The position numbers and the translations under genes are program-made. Under the pieces are notes generated by a model. The model was not told the origin of the DNA and made no database searches. It saw only the letters and a list, made by a program, of their open reading frames with translations. Source: Herbidospora cretacea (GTDB taxonomy: Bacteria > Actinomycetota > Actinomycetes > Streptosporangiales > Streptosporangiaceae). From it: 64,000 bases of DNA. This document shows positions 35,320-43,790 of this stretch, one piece after another (within the stretch, counting starts at the first letter, position 1; each line of letters starts with the position of its first letter). The stretch lies in contig NZ_BBXG01000009.1 of the NCBI RefSeq assembly GCF_001570605.1, positions 62,001 through 126,000 on the forward strand, written 5' to 3'.

Positions 35320-35943
35320 ATGGCCGTCAAGGTAAGCCGCCGGCCGGTTCCCCCGCCGGCCCCCGCTCCGCGCAAGCCGTATCTCATCGTGGTCCTGCTC
35401 ATCGTCGTGCTGGCCGCGGGTGTGGGCATCGGTTATCTGGTCGGGACCCCCGACGAGGTGGAGAAGATGCAGATCTCCGACCTCAAGCGGGACGCCGAGC
35501 AGATCAAGACGCTGACCGACCAGGCCCGCCAGACGGTCGAGGAACTGGACAAGATCCTCCCCGCCATGGCCGAGGCCGGCCCGCCCGACGTCGCGGTGTG
35601 GCAGGAGACCATTCGCAAAGCGGTCGAACGCCACGCCGACGCGCCCAGCGGGATGACCGAGACCAACGTCGCCCGAGGCGGCTTCCGCAGTGCGGTGAAC
35701 GCCCTGTCGATCTCCGTCGACCTGCTCGCCGCCGCCCAGAAGCTCCCCGAGGCCGACCGCGCCGCCTACGTGGAACTGGCCACCCGCCAGCGCACCCTCG
35801 GCATCACGATCTGGTCGGTCGCCGCGACCCAGCTCGACCAGCTCAACGTCGAGGCGGGATACGGCCACCAGCACGCCTACCTGTCGGGCGCTCCCGGCGA
35901 GGGCGGCATGCACGCGGACGAGGTGCCGGAAGGCTCGGAGTGA
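35320..35943 (+). CDS. Single-pass membrane protein of unknown function
   Basis: A 207-residue protein: a basic proline-rich N-terminus, one transmembrane helix (about 22-43), then a soluble domain with coiled-coil character at about 47-80 (EKMQISDLKRDAEQIKTL). The tail has GYGHQHAYLSGAPGEGGMHADE, with histidines that might bind metal. It follows the CopD-CtaG gene by 9 bases, so it is part of that transcript. I do not recognise the family. Confidence 0.6.
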   Translation: MAVKVSRRPVPPPAPAPRKPYLIVVLLIVVLAAGVGIGYLVGTPDEVEKMQISDLKRDAEQIKTLTDQARQTVEELDKILPAMAEAGPPDVAVWQETIRKAVERHADAPSGMTETNVARGGFRSAVNALSISVDLLAAAQKLPEADRAAYVELATRQRTLGITIWSVAATQLDQLNVEAGYGHQHAYLSGAPGEGGMHADEVPEGSE

Positions 35944-36032
35944 CGTTGGTCCTCCCTCTGGCTCCGGCGGGTGCGGTCACGCCCACCCGCCGGTCCAGAA
36001 CGTTTCACCGGCCCGCGATGCGATGAATCGTG

Positions 36033-36419
36033 CTATTCGGGGCTGCACCACTCCGCGACCGCGGCGACGAAACCCTCCGCCGTCGGGGCCGCCACCGAGA
36101 GCTGCTCGGCGGCGAAGGCAGAGAACTGCATGGGGTCCTCAGGTGAGGAGAGGATCTTCTCGCAGACCTGGGAGCCGACCGTGAGGGCCTGCTCCTGGTT
36201 GGTCGCGAGGGCGGGGTCTAGGGAGGCCAGTGCGGTGAAGAAGGTCTTCTTCTGGGCTTCCGAGGGTTCGGGTGCGGCGGCGATCGTGATCTCCGTCGGG
36301 CTGGCCTGGACTGCTGCCGGGGGTGCCTCTGACGTCGCCGGGGTCGCCGTCTCCGCGTCTCCCGCGCATCCTGCGACGGCGATGACGGCGACAGCGAGGG
36401 TGGTAGCGAGTCGAATCAT
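36033..36419 (-). CDS. DUF732-like lipoprotein
   Basis: A 128-residue lipoprotein with signal RLATTLAVAVIAVAGC and lipid-modified Cys18. A Pro/Ala/Thr-rich spacer is followed by a helical domain with two cysteines (SQVCEKIL and AEWCSPE) that probably pair, the pattern of DUF732 proteins common in mycobacteria and relatives. Function unknown. It converges on the gene at 35320. Confidence 0.7.
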   Translation of the reverse strand: MIRLATTLAVAVIAVAGCAGDAETATPATSEAPPAAVQASPTEITIAAAPEPSEAQKKTFFTALASLDPALATNQEQALTVGSQVCEKILSSPEDPMQFSAFAAEQLSVAAPTAEGFVAAVAEWCSPE

Positions 36420-36704
36420 GAAAAATCACCCTAGCGCCCACCCTTCCCGTAGGAAGGGCGGGCGTGGATTGCCGTGCTATGGACAGCCCGCTCCCGCATG
36501 CCGTGGAATGTCGGCGAGTGCGGTTCGCAGGTGAGAAGCCATACGTTAACCGTCCCACCCGGACGGATCGGGAAGGATGTCTTACCGGTCCATAACGATC
36601 AGCCATCGGGCCCGTCACAACCAGCCGGTAGCAGTCCCGCTCAGGGTCAACTCATGTCGGCACCCCAGGTCAACGGTGGCAGTCGCGACAGGGAGAATCT
36701 AACG
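36420..36704. other. Intergenic stretch, no gene seen
   Basis: No supported gene. In-frame codons upstream of the gene at 36705 (from 36474) are not protein-like. The promoters of the lipoprotein and the next gene should lie here. Confidence 0.4.
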
Positions 36705-36950
36705 ATGCAACAGTGGCACCGCTCGACCGCATTGCCGCAGGTGTGGCCGACTGACCGGTACGAAGTGAAGAGCACCAGACCAGCGCCCGATTTCACCTCT
36801 GTCGACCGATATCACTTCGCCGAGCTGGCGTTGGAGTCGGCCGAGAACCTGGTGTCGTCGGGATGGGTGACCAATGTGACCGTCGTCCGGATCGACGACG
36901 GAACCGTCCTTTTCGACAGCAAGGCGGTGGTCCCGCTGGAGTCCTGGTAG
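36705..36950 (+). CDS. Small hypothetical protein
   Basis: An 81-residue soluble protein from ATG 36705 (GGGAG 12 bases upstream); ATG 36654 is an alternative. It has an alpha/beta pattern ending with VTNVTVVRIDDGTVLFDSK. Not recognised. It lies 15 bases before the Nudix gene. Confidence 0.5.
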   Translation: MQQWHRSTALPQVWPTDRYEVKSTRPAPDFTSVDRYHFAELALESAENLVSSGWVTNVTVVRIDDGTVLFDSKAVVPLESW

Positions 36951-36965
36951 CCGATTATTGACCTC

Positions 36966-37829
36966 ATGGCAGCCAAGGACGGGGACGGCTGGGCCGACTG
37001 CGAACGCGGTCACCGGCACTGGGGCGTCTACGGAGCGTCCGGCCTGCTCGCCGTGCACCACACGGAGCGGGGGCCCTTCGTCCTGATGCAGAAAAGAGCC
37101 TTGTGGAGCCACCACGGCGGAACGTGGGGGCTCCCCGGAGGCGCGACCGACAGTCACGAGGACGCGATCACCGGCGCGTTGCGTGAGGCACATGAAGAGA
37201 CAGCCCTTCCTCGGGAGGCCCTGCAGGTGCGGGGCGTGTACCAAGACGACCACGGCGGCTGGACGTACCACACCGTCATCGCCACGGCTGTGGAGCAACT
37301 CCCCGTGCGCCTCGACATGGAGAGCACCGCTCTCAAATGGGTCTCCCTGGCTCAACTGCCCCACCGGCGTTTGCACCCCGGATTCGCGGAGACGTGGCCA
37401 GTGGTGAGCGAGATGCTGAAACCGCTGGTCGTGGTGGTCGACGCGGCCAACGTGATCGGCGCGCGGGCCGAACACGGATGGTGGCGCGACCGGGCCGGGG
37501 CCACGTCGCGGCTGCTGACCGACCTCGTCGACCTGGCCGTGTCCGGGGTGGTCGCTCCCCTTGAGGGGCTGCCGCTGCTGACCCGGCGTTTTCCACAGAT
37601 GGTCGTGGTGGTGGAGGGCGCGGCGCGCGGCGCGCGGATTCCCGAGGGCCTGATCGACGTACGGGCCGCGGAGGGCAGCGGGGACGACGCGATCGTGGCG
37701 GTCGTCCGCGAGGCCCGGGTGTGGGAGACGGTGCTGGTGGTGACGGCCGACCGAGGGCTGCGCGACCGCGTCCAGGCCGAGGGCGCCCTGGTGACCGGGC
37801 CGAAGTGGCTGCTGCGGCAGCTTCCCTGA
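36966..37829 (+). CDS. Nudix hydrolase fused to NYN/PIN-like domain
   Basis: The 287-residue protein has a Nudix domain (about 15-145) with the box GGATDSHEDAITGALREAHEET at 58-79, intact in the REXXEE metal-binding part. The second half (about 150-285) begins VVVVDAANVIGARAEHGWWRDR and ends VLVVTADRGLRDRV, the acidic motifs of NYN/PIN-like nucleases. A nucleotide-cleaning and a possible RNase activity are therefore on one chain. Such fusions occur in actinomycetes; the substrate is unknown. The first metal site is complete, so pyrophosphohydrolase activity is likely. Confidence 0.82.
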   Translation: MAAKDGDGWADCERGHRHWGVYGASGLLAVHHTERGPFVLMQKRALWSHHGGTWGLPGGATDSHEDAITGALREAHEETALPREALQVRGVYQDDHGGWTYHTVIATAVEQLPVRLDMESTALKWVSLAQLPHRRLHPGFAETWPVVSEMLKPLVVVVDAANVIGARAEHGWWRDRAGATSRLLTDLVDLAVSGVVAPLEGLPLLTRRFPQMVVVVEGAARGARIPEGLIDVRAAEGSGDDAIVAVVREARVWETVLVVTADRGLRDRVQAEGALVTGPKWLLRQLP

Positions 37830-37893
37830 CGGTTTTCCACAGGTGGGCGTTGCCGCCCCGGGAAGTCGCAGGTGATCTGGAAGCATCGGGCCC

Positions 37894-38877
37894 GTGGTCG
37901 AGCGTCTTGAGGTTCCCCCTGCCGAGGTCCCGCCCGCTGACGAGGGGCGACCCTCGTTCGGGCCGGGGGTGTTCATCGCCGTGCTCGGGCTGCTGCTGCT
38001 CGGGCAGTTCGTCTACGCGCCCTATCTGACCTCGCCGGCGCTGCAGACCTGGTCGACGGTGTTCGTGGCCATCTGCGTCCAGGCGCTGCCGTTCCTGGTG
38101 TTCGGGGTGCTGCTCTCGGCGGCGATCACGGCTTTCATCCCGGCCTCCTTCTGGACGCGGGCGCTGCCCGCACGGGGCGCTCTGGCCGTGCCGGTGGCAG
38201 GGGTGGCGGGGGCCGTGCTGCCCGGGTGTGAGTGCGCGTCGGTGCCGGTCGCGGCGGGGCTGATCTCGCGCGGCGTGACCCCGGCGGCGGCGCTGGCCTT
38301 CCTGCTGTCCTCACCGGCGATCAATCCGGTGGTCGTCGTGGCGACCGTGGTCGCGTTCCCCGGGCAGCCGATGATGGCGGTGGCCAGGTTCACGGCGTCG
38401 CTGGTGGTGGCCGTGCTGGTCGGGTGGGTCTGGCTGCGGTTCGGCAAGGGGGAGTGGCTGCGGGCGCGGCGGGTCCACGACCACGCGGGGTTCGGCGAGG
38501 CGATGCGCCACGACCTGCTGCACGCCGGAGGCTTCCTGGTCGTCGGCGCGATGGCGGCGGCGACGATGAACGTGATCGTGCCGCGTGAGTGGCTCGACGC
38601 GCTGGCCGGAAACCTCTGGGTGTCGGTGCTCGCGCTGGCGCTGCTGGCGGTGATCCTGTCGATCTGCTCGGAGGCCGACGCGTTCGTGGCGGCCTCGCTG
38701 ACCGCCTTCTCGCCGACCGCGCGGCTGGCGTTCCTGGTCGTCGGGCCGATGGTCGACCTGAAGCTGATCGCGCTGCAGGCCGGGACGTTCGGCCGCCGGT
38801 TCGCCGTCCGGTTCGTGCCGCTCACGTTCTCGCTGGCCGTGCTGGTCAGCGTCGTCACCGGGACGGTGCTGCTGTGA
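37894..38877 (+). CDS. DUF318/YraQ-type permease
   Basis: A 327-residue membrane protein with eight or so helices. Two signature segments are present: PGCECASVPVAAGL with cysteines after the third helix and LSICSEADAFVAASL in the second half. It matches the UPF0718 (YcgR) permease family, some members of which (ArsP) move organoarsenicals. Start GTG 37894. Its stop overlaps the next start (GTGA), so it forms a translationally coupled pair with a TIGR03943 protein, as in B. subtilis ycgR-ycgQ. Confidence 0.8.
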   Translation: MVERLEVPPAEVPPADEGRPSFGPGVFIAVLGLLLLGQFVYAPYLTSPALQTWSTVFVAICVQALPFLVFGVLLSAAITAFIPASFWTRALPARGALAVPVAGVAGAVLPGCECASVPVAAGLISRGVTPAAALAFLLSSPAINPVVVVATVVAFPGQPMMAVARFTASLVVAVLVGWVWLRFGKGEWLRARRVHDHAGFGEAMRHDLLHAGGFLVVGAMAAATMNVIVPREWLDALAGNLWVSVLALALLAVILSICSEADAFVAASLTAFSPTARLAFLVVGPMVDLKLIALQAGTFGRRFAVRFVPLTFSLAVLVSVVTGTVLL

Positions 38878-39554
38878 ACCGGCTGACCCAGAACCTGCTG
38901 CTCGTCCTGCTCGGCGGGGCGGTGCTGAGGATCACCACGGTGTCGACCGAATACCTCAACTACGTGAAGCCGGGCTTCCGCTACCTCCTGATCGCCGCCG
39001 GGGCGGTCGTGCTGGTCCTCGGCCTGGCCGGGCTCTTCAAGAAAGAAGACGGCCATCGCGGACCCGGGGTGGCCTGGCTGCTCACGCTGCCGGTCTTCGC
39101 GATCTTCCTGATCGCTCCGCCGCCGCTGGGGAGTTACGCCGCCCGGTCGGAAGACGTCCCGGCGCGGCCGGTGTCGACGGCGCTGACGGCCTACCCGCCG
39201 CTGACCCAGCCGGTCACCCCGATGACCATGGAGGAGTTCCTCGGGCGGGCCTGGGGCGACCCGACGAAGTCGCTGGCGGGAAAGCAGGTGAGGCTGACCG
39301 GGTTCGTGGTGCCGTCCGCGAAGAAGGGGCGGTGGTATGTCGCGCGCATGCAGATCGCCTGCTGCGCGGCCGACGCCGTGGCGCTGAAGGTGGCGGTGCT
39401 CGGGGCCCCGGCACCGGTGGAGAACCAGTGGATCGAGGTCACCGGCACCTGGGTGCCGCCGAAGGCCGGCGGGCCCGAACCGGGCACGACCGCCCCGGAA
39501 CTGGAGACGACCGGCGTGACGGAGATCCCGCAGCCGGTCGAACCCTATGAGTGA
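38874..39554 (+). CDS. TIGR03943/YcgQ-type membrane protein
   Basis: A 226-residue protein starting at GTG 38874 within the stop of the permease gene. Two or three N-terminal membrane helices (to about 85) precede a soluble OB-fold-like domain with GKQVRLTGFVVPS, the cysteine pair MQIACCAADAVAL and WIEVTGTW. This is the usual partner of DUF318 permeases. The cysteine pair may bind a metal. Transport of a metal or metalloid is inferred from partners only. Confidence 0.78.
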   Translation: MNRLTQNLLLVLLGGAVLRITTVSTEYLNYVKPGFRYLLIAAGAVVLVLGLAGLFKKEDGHRGPGVAWLLTLPVFAIFLIAPPPLGSYAARSEDVPARPVSTALTAYPPLTQPVTPMTMEEFLGRAWGDPTKSLAGKQVRLTGFVVPSAKKGRWYVARMQIACCAADAVALKVAVLGAPAPVENQWIEVTGTWVPPKAGGPEPGTTAPELETTGVTEIPQPVEPYE

Positions 39555-39615
39555 AAGACGAGCGGGGCGGACGCCGGGCAGGGGAATCCCGGCGTCCGCC
39601 CCGTTCGAGGGTGGG

Positions 39616-40422
39616 TCAGCGTTTGCCGCACGCGACCCAGTGGGAGATGAGCTTCCTGAGCCCGCCGCTCTTCTTGGCGGCGGCCAGACCGACCGCGACC
39701 GGCAGCAGCAGGGCGCCGGCGGCCAGCGGCTCGGGGGCGCCGGCCGGCATGCCGTCGACGTCGTGGGCGCCGACCTTCTGCGCGGTCATCGACTGCGTGG
39801 TCTCGGCGGCGGGCTGCCTGACGGTCACCGTCTCGGGGGCGCCGGTCAGCATGCCGTTCACGTCGGCCGACTTGGCCTGCTTGGCGGTGGCCGACAGCGC
39901 CGTCTCGGCGGCGGTCTTCCTGGCGGCGGCCAGCTGGATCGTCTTCTCCTTGGCCTGGTCCTTCTCCCGGATCTTCTCCGGGTAGCCATAGCCGACGATC
40001 GTGCTGTCGGTGCGGATCTTGGAGACGACCATGTTGCTGATGTTGCCCTCGATCGTCTGGATGGTGTGGTCGTTGATGACCTTCTTCACCAGTCCGACGT
40101 GGTCGATGGCGCTGATGTTCTTGGAGTGTCCCCAGTCGAAGAAGACGACCGCTCCGGGGACGGGCTTGGTGCCCCAGGCGCCCTGGTCCTTGAACCACTG
40201 GGCGTGCTCGGGGGTGTAGCTGAACTGGCCGACATCCTGTGCCTGGCCGGTCTGGTGCGCGGCCCAAGACACGAACATGTCGCACCAGGCGGCGTCCTTG
40301 TAGCCCGGCTTCTTGACGATGTTCTGGCCGAACCACTCTCCGAACTTGGATGAACCGTTGACCTCGGCGTAACCCATCTGGGAACCGGCCATGTTGATCA
40401 GCGCGTCAGCGTAGTTCGTCAT
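39616..40422 (-). CDS. CHAP domain peptidoglycan hydrolase, C-terminal anchor
   Basis: The 268-residue protein begins directly with the CHAP amidase/endopeptidase domain (about 5-155): catalytic Cys47 in DAAWCDMFVSW, the His in SAIDHVGLV and an acid in IQTIEGN. There is no N-terminal signal peptide. A Lys/Ala-rich stretch follows, then two similar segments, DVNGMLTGAPE and DVDGMPAGAPE, and a C-terminal hydrophobic helix (about 228-247) with a basic tail. How it leaves the cytoplasm is unclear. It diverges from an LD-carboxypeptidase gene, another cell-wall enzyme. Confidence 0.82.
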   Translation of the reverse strand: MTNYADALINMAGSQMGYAEVNGSSKFGEWFGQNIVKKPGYKDAAWCDMFVSWAAHQTGQAQDVGQFSYTPEHAQWFKDQGAWGTKPVPGAVVFFDWGHSKNISAIDHVGLVKKVINDHTIQTIEGNISNMVVSKIRTDSTIVGYGYPEKIREKDQAKEKTIQLAAARKTAAETALSATAKQAKSADVNGMLTGAPETVTVRQPAAETTQSMTAQKVGAHDVDGMPAGAPEPLAAGALLLPVAVGLAAAKKSGGLRKLISHWVACGKR

Positions 40423-40750
40423 GAGAATCCTGAGCGTTTCCGACCCGGTGAATCGACCGCGGCCGCAGGGCGGTAGATCGGATTCGCTCTCTGTAGACAG
40501 TGGGGCAGTTCTCGCTTTACCGGCATGGGCACCGGAGAGGGGCGATCATTGCGGCAACTTTGGTCACGGATTACCGCGACAGGTCCCAATCTATCCACGC
40601 CAAAGCCGAGGTCAAACGGTTCGTGCCGTTCTTTACTCTTTACCTGGTTTATTGCTTTCGATGAGGCGCTTTTACTTTTGGCGTATTCCCCGGAGAACAC
40701 GGGGGTCGCGCGCCCTGGAGGGTGTCGGAGGGGCCTGGTAGCGTCTGCGG
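40423..40750. promoter_or_regulatory. Divergent control region of CHAP and S66 peptidase genes
   Basis: No gene. On the minus strand TTGACC (40615-40610) and TAGATT (40593-40588) are 16 bases apart, a good promoter for the CHAP gene with a leader of about 160 bases. The length suggests a structured leader; actinomycete cell-wall hydrolases often carry a c-di-AMP (ydaO) riboswitch, but I could not match its conserved core here. Confidence 0.5.
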
Positions 40751-41785
40751 ATGCTTTACCCAAGGAAGCCCAAGCAGGGTGATCGAATTGCCGTCGTGTC
40801 ACCTTCGGGAGGTTTACCCGAGGTGTTCCCGATCCCCTTCGATCATGGTCTGAGCCGCCTCAGAGACGTGTTCGGCCTGGTCCCGGTCGAGTTGCCGACC
40901 ACCCGGAGGATGGACGCGACGCCACAGGAGAGGGCCGCCGACATCACCGCGGCGTTCGCCGACCCGTCGATCAAGGCGGTCGTCGCGGCCATCGGGGGCG
41001 ACGACCAGATCACCGTCGTCCCTCATCTCGACGACGAGGTGATCAGAGCCAATCCCAAGCCGTTCTTCGGCTACAGCGACAACACCAACCTGCTCGCCCA
41101 CCTGTGGCGGCTGGGTGTCGTGAGCTATCACGGGGGTTCGGTGATGGTGCAATTCGGCCGCGGCGGCGCCATGCATCCGATCACCGAGGCGTCTTTGCGT
41201 GCCGCATTCTTTACCTCCGGTCCTTACGAACTCGGCGAGTCCCCGGAATACGGAGACGTCGAGCAGGACTGGGAGGATCCGTTATTCGTCAATGGCGAAC
41301 CGGAGATGCGGGAATGCGCCGGGTGGATATGGCACAACGCCGATCGCGTGGTCGAGGGCGCCACGTGGGGCGGCAATCTGGAGATCCTCAGCTGGTTGCT
41401 CGCGGCCGACCGGGACATCGCCGCGCCGGAGGCGTACACGGGGATGATCCTCTTCATCGAGACCAGCGAGGAGATGCCCTCGGCCGAGGAGGTGTTCCGG
41501 ATGCTGCGCAACCTCGGGGAGCGCGGGATCCTCGGGCGGTTCGCGGGAGTGGTGTGCGGGCGGGCCAAGGCGTGGTCCTTCCAGCACCGCAACGGGCCCG
41601 AGGAGAAGGCGCTCTACGCGCGGGAGCAGCGGGAGGCGATCCTCAGGGCGCTGGCCGCCTACGCGCCGGAGGCACTGGTGGTCTTCGACGTCGACCTCGG
41701 GCACACCGATCCGCAGGTGGTCATCCCCTATGGCGGGCAGATGCGGATCGACGGGCCGGCCCGGAGGATCACCGTCGTCTACTGA
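40751..41785 (+). CDS. S66 family peptidase (LD-carboxypeptidase/MccF-like)
   Basis: A 344-residue serine peptidase of the S66 family: N-terminal DRIAVVSPSGG, AAIGGDDQITVVPHL, the nucleophile serine in FFGYSDNT near 109, then WGGNLEILSWLL and the C-terminal His in VDLGHTDPQVVIPYGG. Members release D-Ala from muropeptide tetrapeptides (LdcA) or detoxify microcin-like adenylates (MccF). The MccF-type N-terminus and GYSDNT are closer to the second group. It diverges from the CHAP hydrolase gene, so a cell-wall role is plausible. Start is ATG 40751. Confidence 0.88.
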   Translation: MLYPRKPKQGDRIAVVSPSGGLPEVFPIPFDHGLSRLRDVFGLVPVELPTTRRMDATPQERAADITAAFADPSIKAVVAAIGGDDQITVVPHLDDEVIRANPKPFFGYSDNTNLLAHLWRLGVVSYHGGSVMVQFGRGGAMHPITEASLRAAFFTSGPYELGESPEYGDVEQDWEDPLFVNGEPEMRECAGWIWHNADRVVEGATWGGNLEILSWLLAADRDIAAPEAYTGMILFIETSEEMPSAEEVFRMLRNLGERGILGRFAGVVCGRAKAWSFQHRNGPEEKALYAREQREAILRALAAYAPEALVVFDVDLGHTDPQVVIPYGGQMRIDGPARRITVVY

Positions 41786-41858
41786 GGGCGGCACGCTTCA
41801 GGCAGACCCGTACACAGACATAGCTCGTTCTCGATATAGGGTCGGGGTGGAGGTACCC

Positions 41859-42191
41859 ATGACTTCGCCGCCACCGAAGATCCGGATGACCACACCCACC
41901 CGGCTCGTGCTTGACCTGCTCTTGGCGACCGACCCCGACGATCCGCCGTGGGGCTATCGCATCACCGAGGAGACCGGCCTCGGGCCCGGTACGGTCTATC
42001 CGATCCTGGAACGGCTCGAACAGGCCGGATGGATCACCGGGGCGTGGGAGGACGGCATACCGGAAGGCCGTCCCCGGCGTCGCTTCTACAGCCTTTCCGG
42101 CACCGGCCGAGTGGAATACGCGGCCGCGCGAGCGAGTCGCCGGAAAGGCTGGGTGCCGACGCTCGGCCACATCACGCGGAGGTCGAATTGA
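41859..42191 (+). CDS. PadR family transcriptional regulator
   Basis: A 110-residue regulator: RLVLDLLLATDPDDPPWGYRI, then GLGPGTVYPILERLEQAGWI (recognition helix) and the wing RPRRRFYSLSGTG. It lacks a long C-terminal dimer helix, as in short PadR-like proteins. Start ATG 41859 has GGAGG 6 bases upstream. Its stop overlaps the TTG start of the next gene; PadR genes are usually coupled to the membrane protein they serve, as here. Confidence 0.85.
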   Translation: MTSPPPKIRMTTPTRLVLDLLLATDPDDPPWGYRITEETGLGPGTVYPILERLEQAGWITGAWEDGIPEGRPRRRFYSLSGTGRVEYAAARASRRKGWVPTLGHITRRSN

Positions 42192-42862
42192 CGCCGGCAG
42201 GACGACGCGGCTCGATCTCGACCACCAACTCGACCACCAAGTGGCGTGCTTCTCTGCGTCGCCGGACGGCGACGGCCAGCATGATCGCCTTCTCCGGAGG
42301 CGCTGTCGTGGTCTCCTTGAGGTCGGCCGACCCCGCCAGTGGCGCCTCCGGCATCTTTGACGATCCCTTCGTGACGGGCGCAGCCGTCTTCATCGGTCTG
42401 CTGGGCAGCTTCGTCATTGGGATCTTGAGCGGGATGAGGTCGAGAGGGCAGAAAACCTACGTCCACCACATCGCCATCTCCGCCCTCACCGGCCTCGCGG
42501 GCTTGATCAACGGTCGGGAACGGTCGTGGCGCGCGGATGAGTGGATGGCGGACCTGGAGCAGAGCGCGACCCCGATCCGGTACGCCGCCGGGGTGGTCGG
42601 TGCCGCTCTCCGGATGCGCCTGTCGGACCTGGCGCAGCTCGGGGTTCGCCCCATGTGCTGGGTGTTGGCCTCCGACCTGCGTACGTGGGGGATGCTCGGG
42701 CCGGTCATGGCCATCGCGATCGCCAACGTGCATGCGGAGCAGGGCTGGGGGTCGGCGTTCTTCACCCTGCCGGGCGTGGTGGCCTTCTACGCCGGCGTCG
42801 AGTGGCTGAGGCACCGATGGGGCATCGAGGTCAAGCGCGGGCGTCGCCCGGAGGGTGAGTAG
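42188..42862 (+). CDS. Membrane protein coupled to PadR regulator
   Basis: A 224-residue protein from TTG 42188, overlapping the PadR stop (TTGA) with GGAGG 6 bases upstream. It has a basic N-terminus, two helices at about 32-75 (GAAVFIGLLGSFVIGILSGM) and two near 165-205. The middle part holds SWRADEWMADLEQSATPIRYAAGV, a motif of short actinobacterial membrane proteins found after PadR genes. Function unknown. Confidence 0.7.
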   Translation: MTPAGRRGSISTTNSTTKWRASLRRRTATASMIAFSGGAVVVSLRSADPASGASGIFDDPFVTGAAVFIGLLGSFVIGILSGMRSRGQKTYVHHIAISALTGLAGLINGRERSWRADEWMADLEQSATPIRYAAGVVGAALRMRLSDLAQLGVRPMCWVLASDLRTWGMLGPVMAIAIANVHAEQGWGSAFFTLPGVVAFYAGVEWLRHRWGIEVKRGRRPEGE

Positions 42863-42901
42863 GCACCTCACCCGAGGCGGAAATGAGCGTTTCCCCAGCT
42901 C

Positions 42902-43639
42902 TTACCGCCCTGACTTCGAGAAGTGCTGGTAGTCCTTCGTGCCGGTCCAGTTGCCGCCCCAGCCCCATCCGATGCTCGCGAAGGCCTTCACCACCCGGTC
43001 GCCCGCGTTGATCACGCCGGGCTTCTTCAGCGGCCGCTCCACGTAGTTGTCGGCGTTGGAGTGCGCGTGCGCGCCGTCGGCCTCCACGTAGGGGTTCTCC
43101 AGCGGGTTCAGGTCGACCGCGAACCCGTAGGCGTGCTGCGACCAGTTCGTCGAACCGGTCGCGGCGCGGCAGTTGAAGGCGGAGGTGTTGTCGGCGTCGA
43201 TCGAGGCGTAGTCGTCGGCCTTGTACTTGTCGACCGGTTCCATGCGCTTGATCGGATATCTGAAGTCGTACAGCTTCTTGAAGACCGAGGCGACCGGCTC
43301 GGCCACCGAGGCGTTGACGACGAGTTCCCCGGTGTGGGGCCGGTCGTCGAATCCCCAGTAGGTCATCGTGATCATCCGCAGGTCTTCGTAGCTGACCGGG
43401 CAGCCGGGGCGCCAGGAGTACTTGACCTGGTCCCGGGTCACTTTGCTGATCTTGTACGTGAACTCCGGCGGCGCCGTCGGAGTCGGCGACGCGCTCGCCG
43501 TGGGACTGGCCACGGAGGTCGCCGACGTCGTGACGATTGGGGCGGACGAGACGGCGCCGGTGTTGGTCTCGGCGCCGCACGCGACGGCGCCCAGGCTCAC
43601 CGTCAGCCCTACTGCCAGCGCTGACCTGCGGATTGACAT
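42902..43639 (-). CDS. M15 family peptidase (D-Ala-D-Ala carboxypeptidase-like), exported
   Basis: A 245-residue exported protein from ATG 43639 (MSIRRSALAVGLTVSLGAVAC); the Cys in a near-lipobox suggests a lipoprotein, though the -3 residue is Ala. A Ser/Thr/Pro spacer leads to an M15 domain with SQHAYGFAVDLNP (His and Asp zinc ligands), EAD near 195 and the last His in YQHFS. It fits the M15C/VanY-like group that trims peptidoglycan peptides. It diverges from the AAA ATPase gene. Confidence 0.82.
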   Translation of the reverse strand: MSIRRSALAVGLTVSLGAVACGAETNTGAVSSAPIVTTSATSVASPTASASPTPTAPPEFTYKISKVTRDQVKYSWRPGCPVSYEDLRMITMTYWGFDDRPHTGELVVNASVAEPVASVFKKLYDFRYPIKRMEPVDKYKADDYASIDADNTSAFNCRAATGSTNWSQHAYGFAVDLNPLENPYVEADGAHAHSNADNYVERPLKKPGVINAGDRVVKAFASIGWGWGGNWTGTKDYQHFSKSGR

Positions 43640-43748
43640 GCTTCGAGCGTACCCAGGCGAGTGTCGGACTTTCCGGCACACGTCAGGGTTTTACGGAGAA
43701 ACACTCGCGCGCATGTTCGATCCCGCGCTACAGTCGAACACGTCGGAT

Positions 43749-43762
43749 CGAACAGATGTTCC
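43749..43762. promoter_or_regulatory. SOS-box-like LexA site
   Basis: CGAACAGATGTTCC fits the Gram-positive LexA consensus CGAACRNRYGTTYC at every position, and the wider TCGAAC-N4-GTTC form used in mycobacteria at 10 of 12. It lies 28 bases upstream of the ATPase gene. Further half-sites TGTTCGA (43714-43720) and TCGAACA (43734-43740) flank it. Confidence 0.6.
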
Positions 43763-43790
43763 CTGAGAAAGCCCTGGTAGGTGGTGTGCG

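Noticed and set aside
34162-35913. 583-codon minus-strand frame across CopD-CtaG and the next gene
   Set aside because: It spans two real genes in antisense and includes the reverse of the linker repeats.
40423-40582. c-di-AMP (ydaO) riboswitch before the CHAP gene
   Set aside because: Context is right but I could not find the conserved core sequences; left as an unassigned leader.
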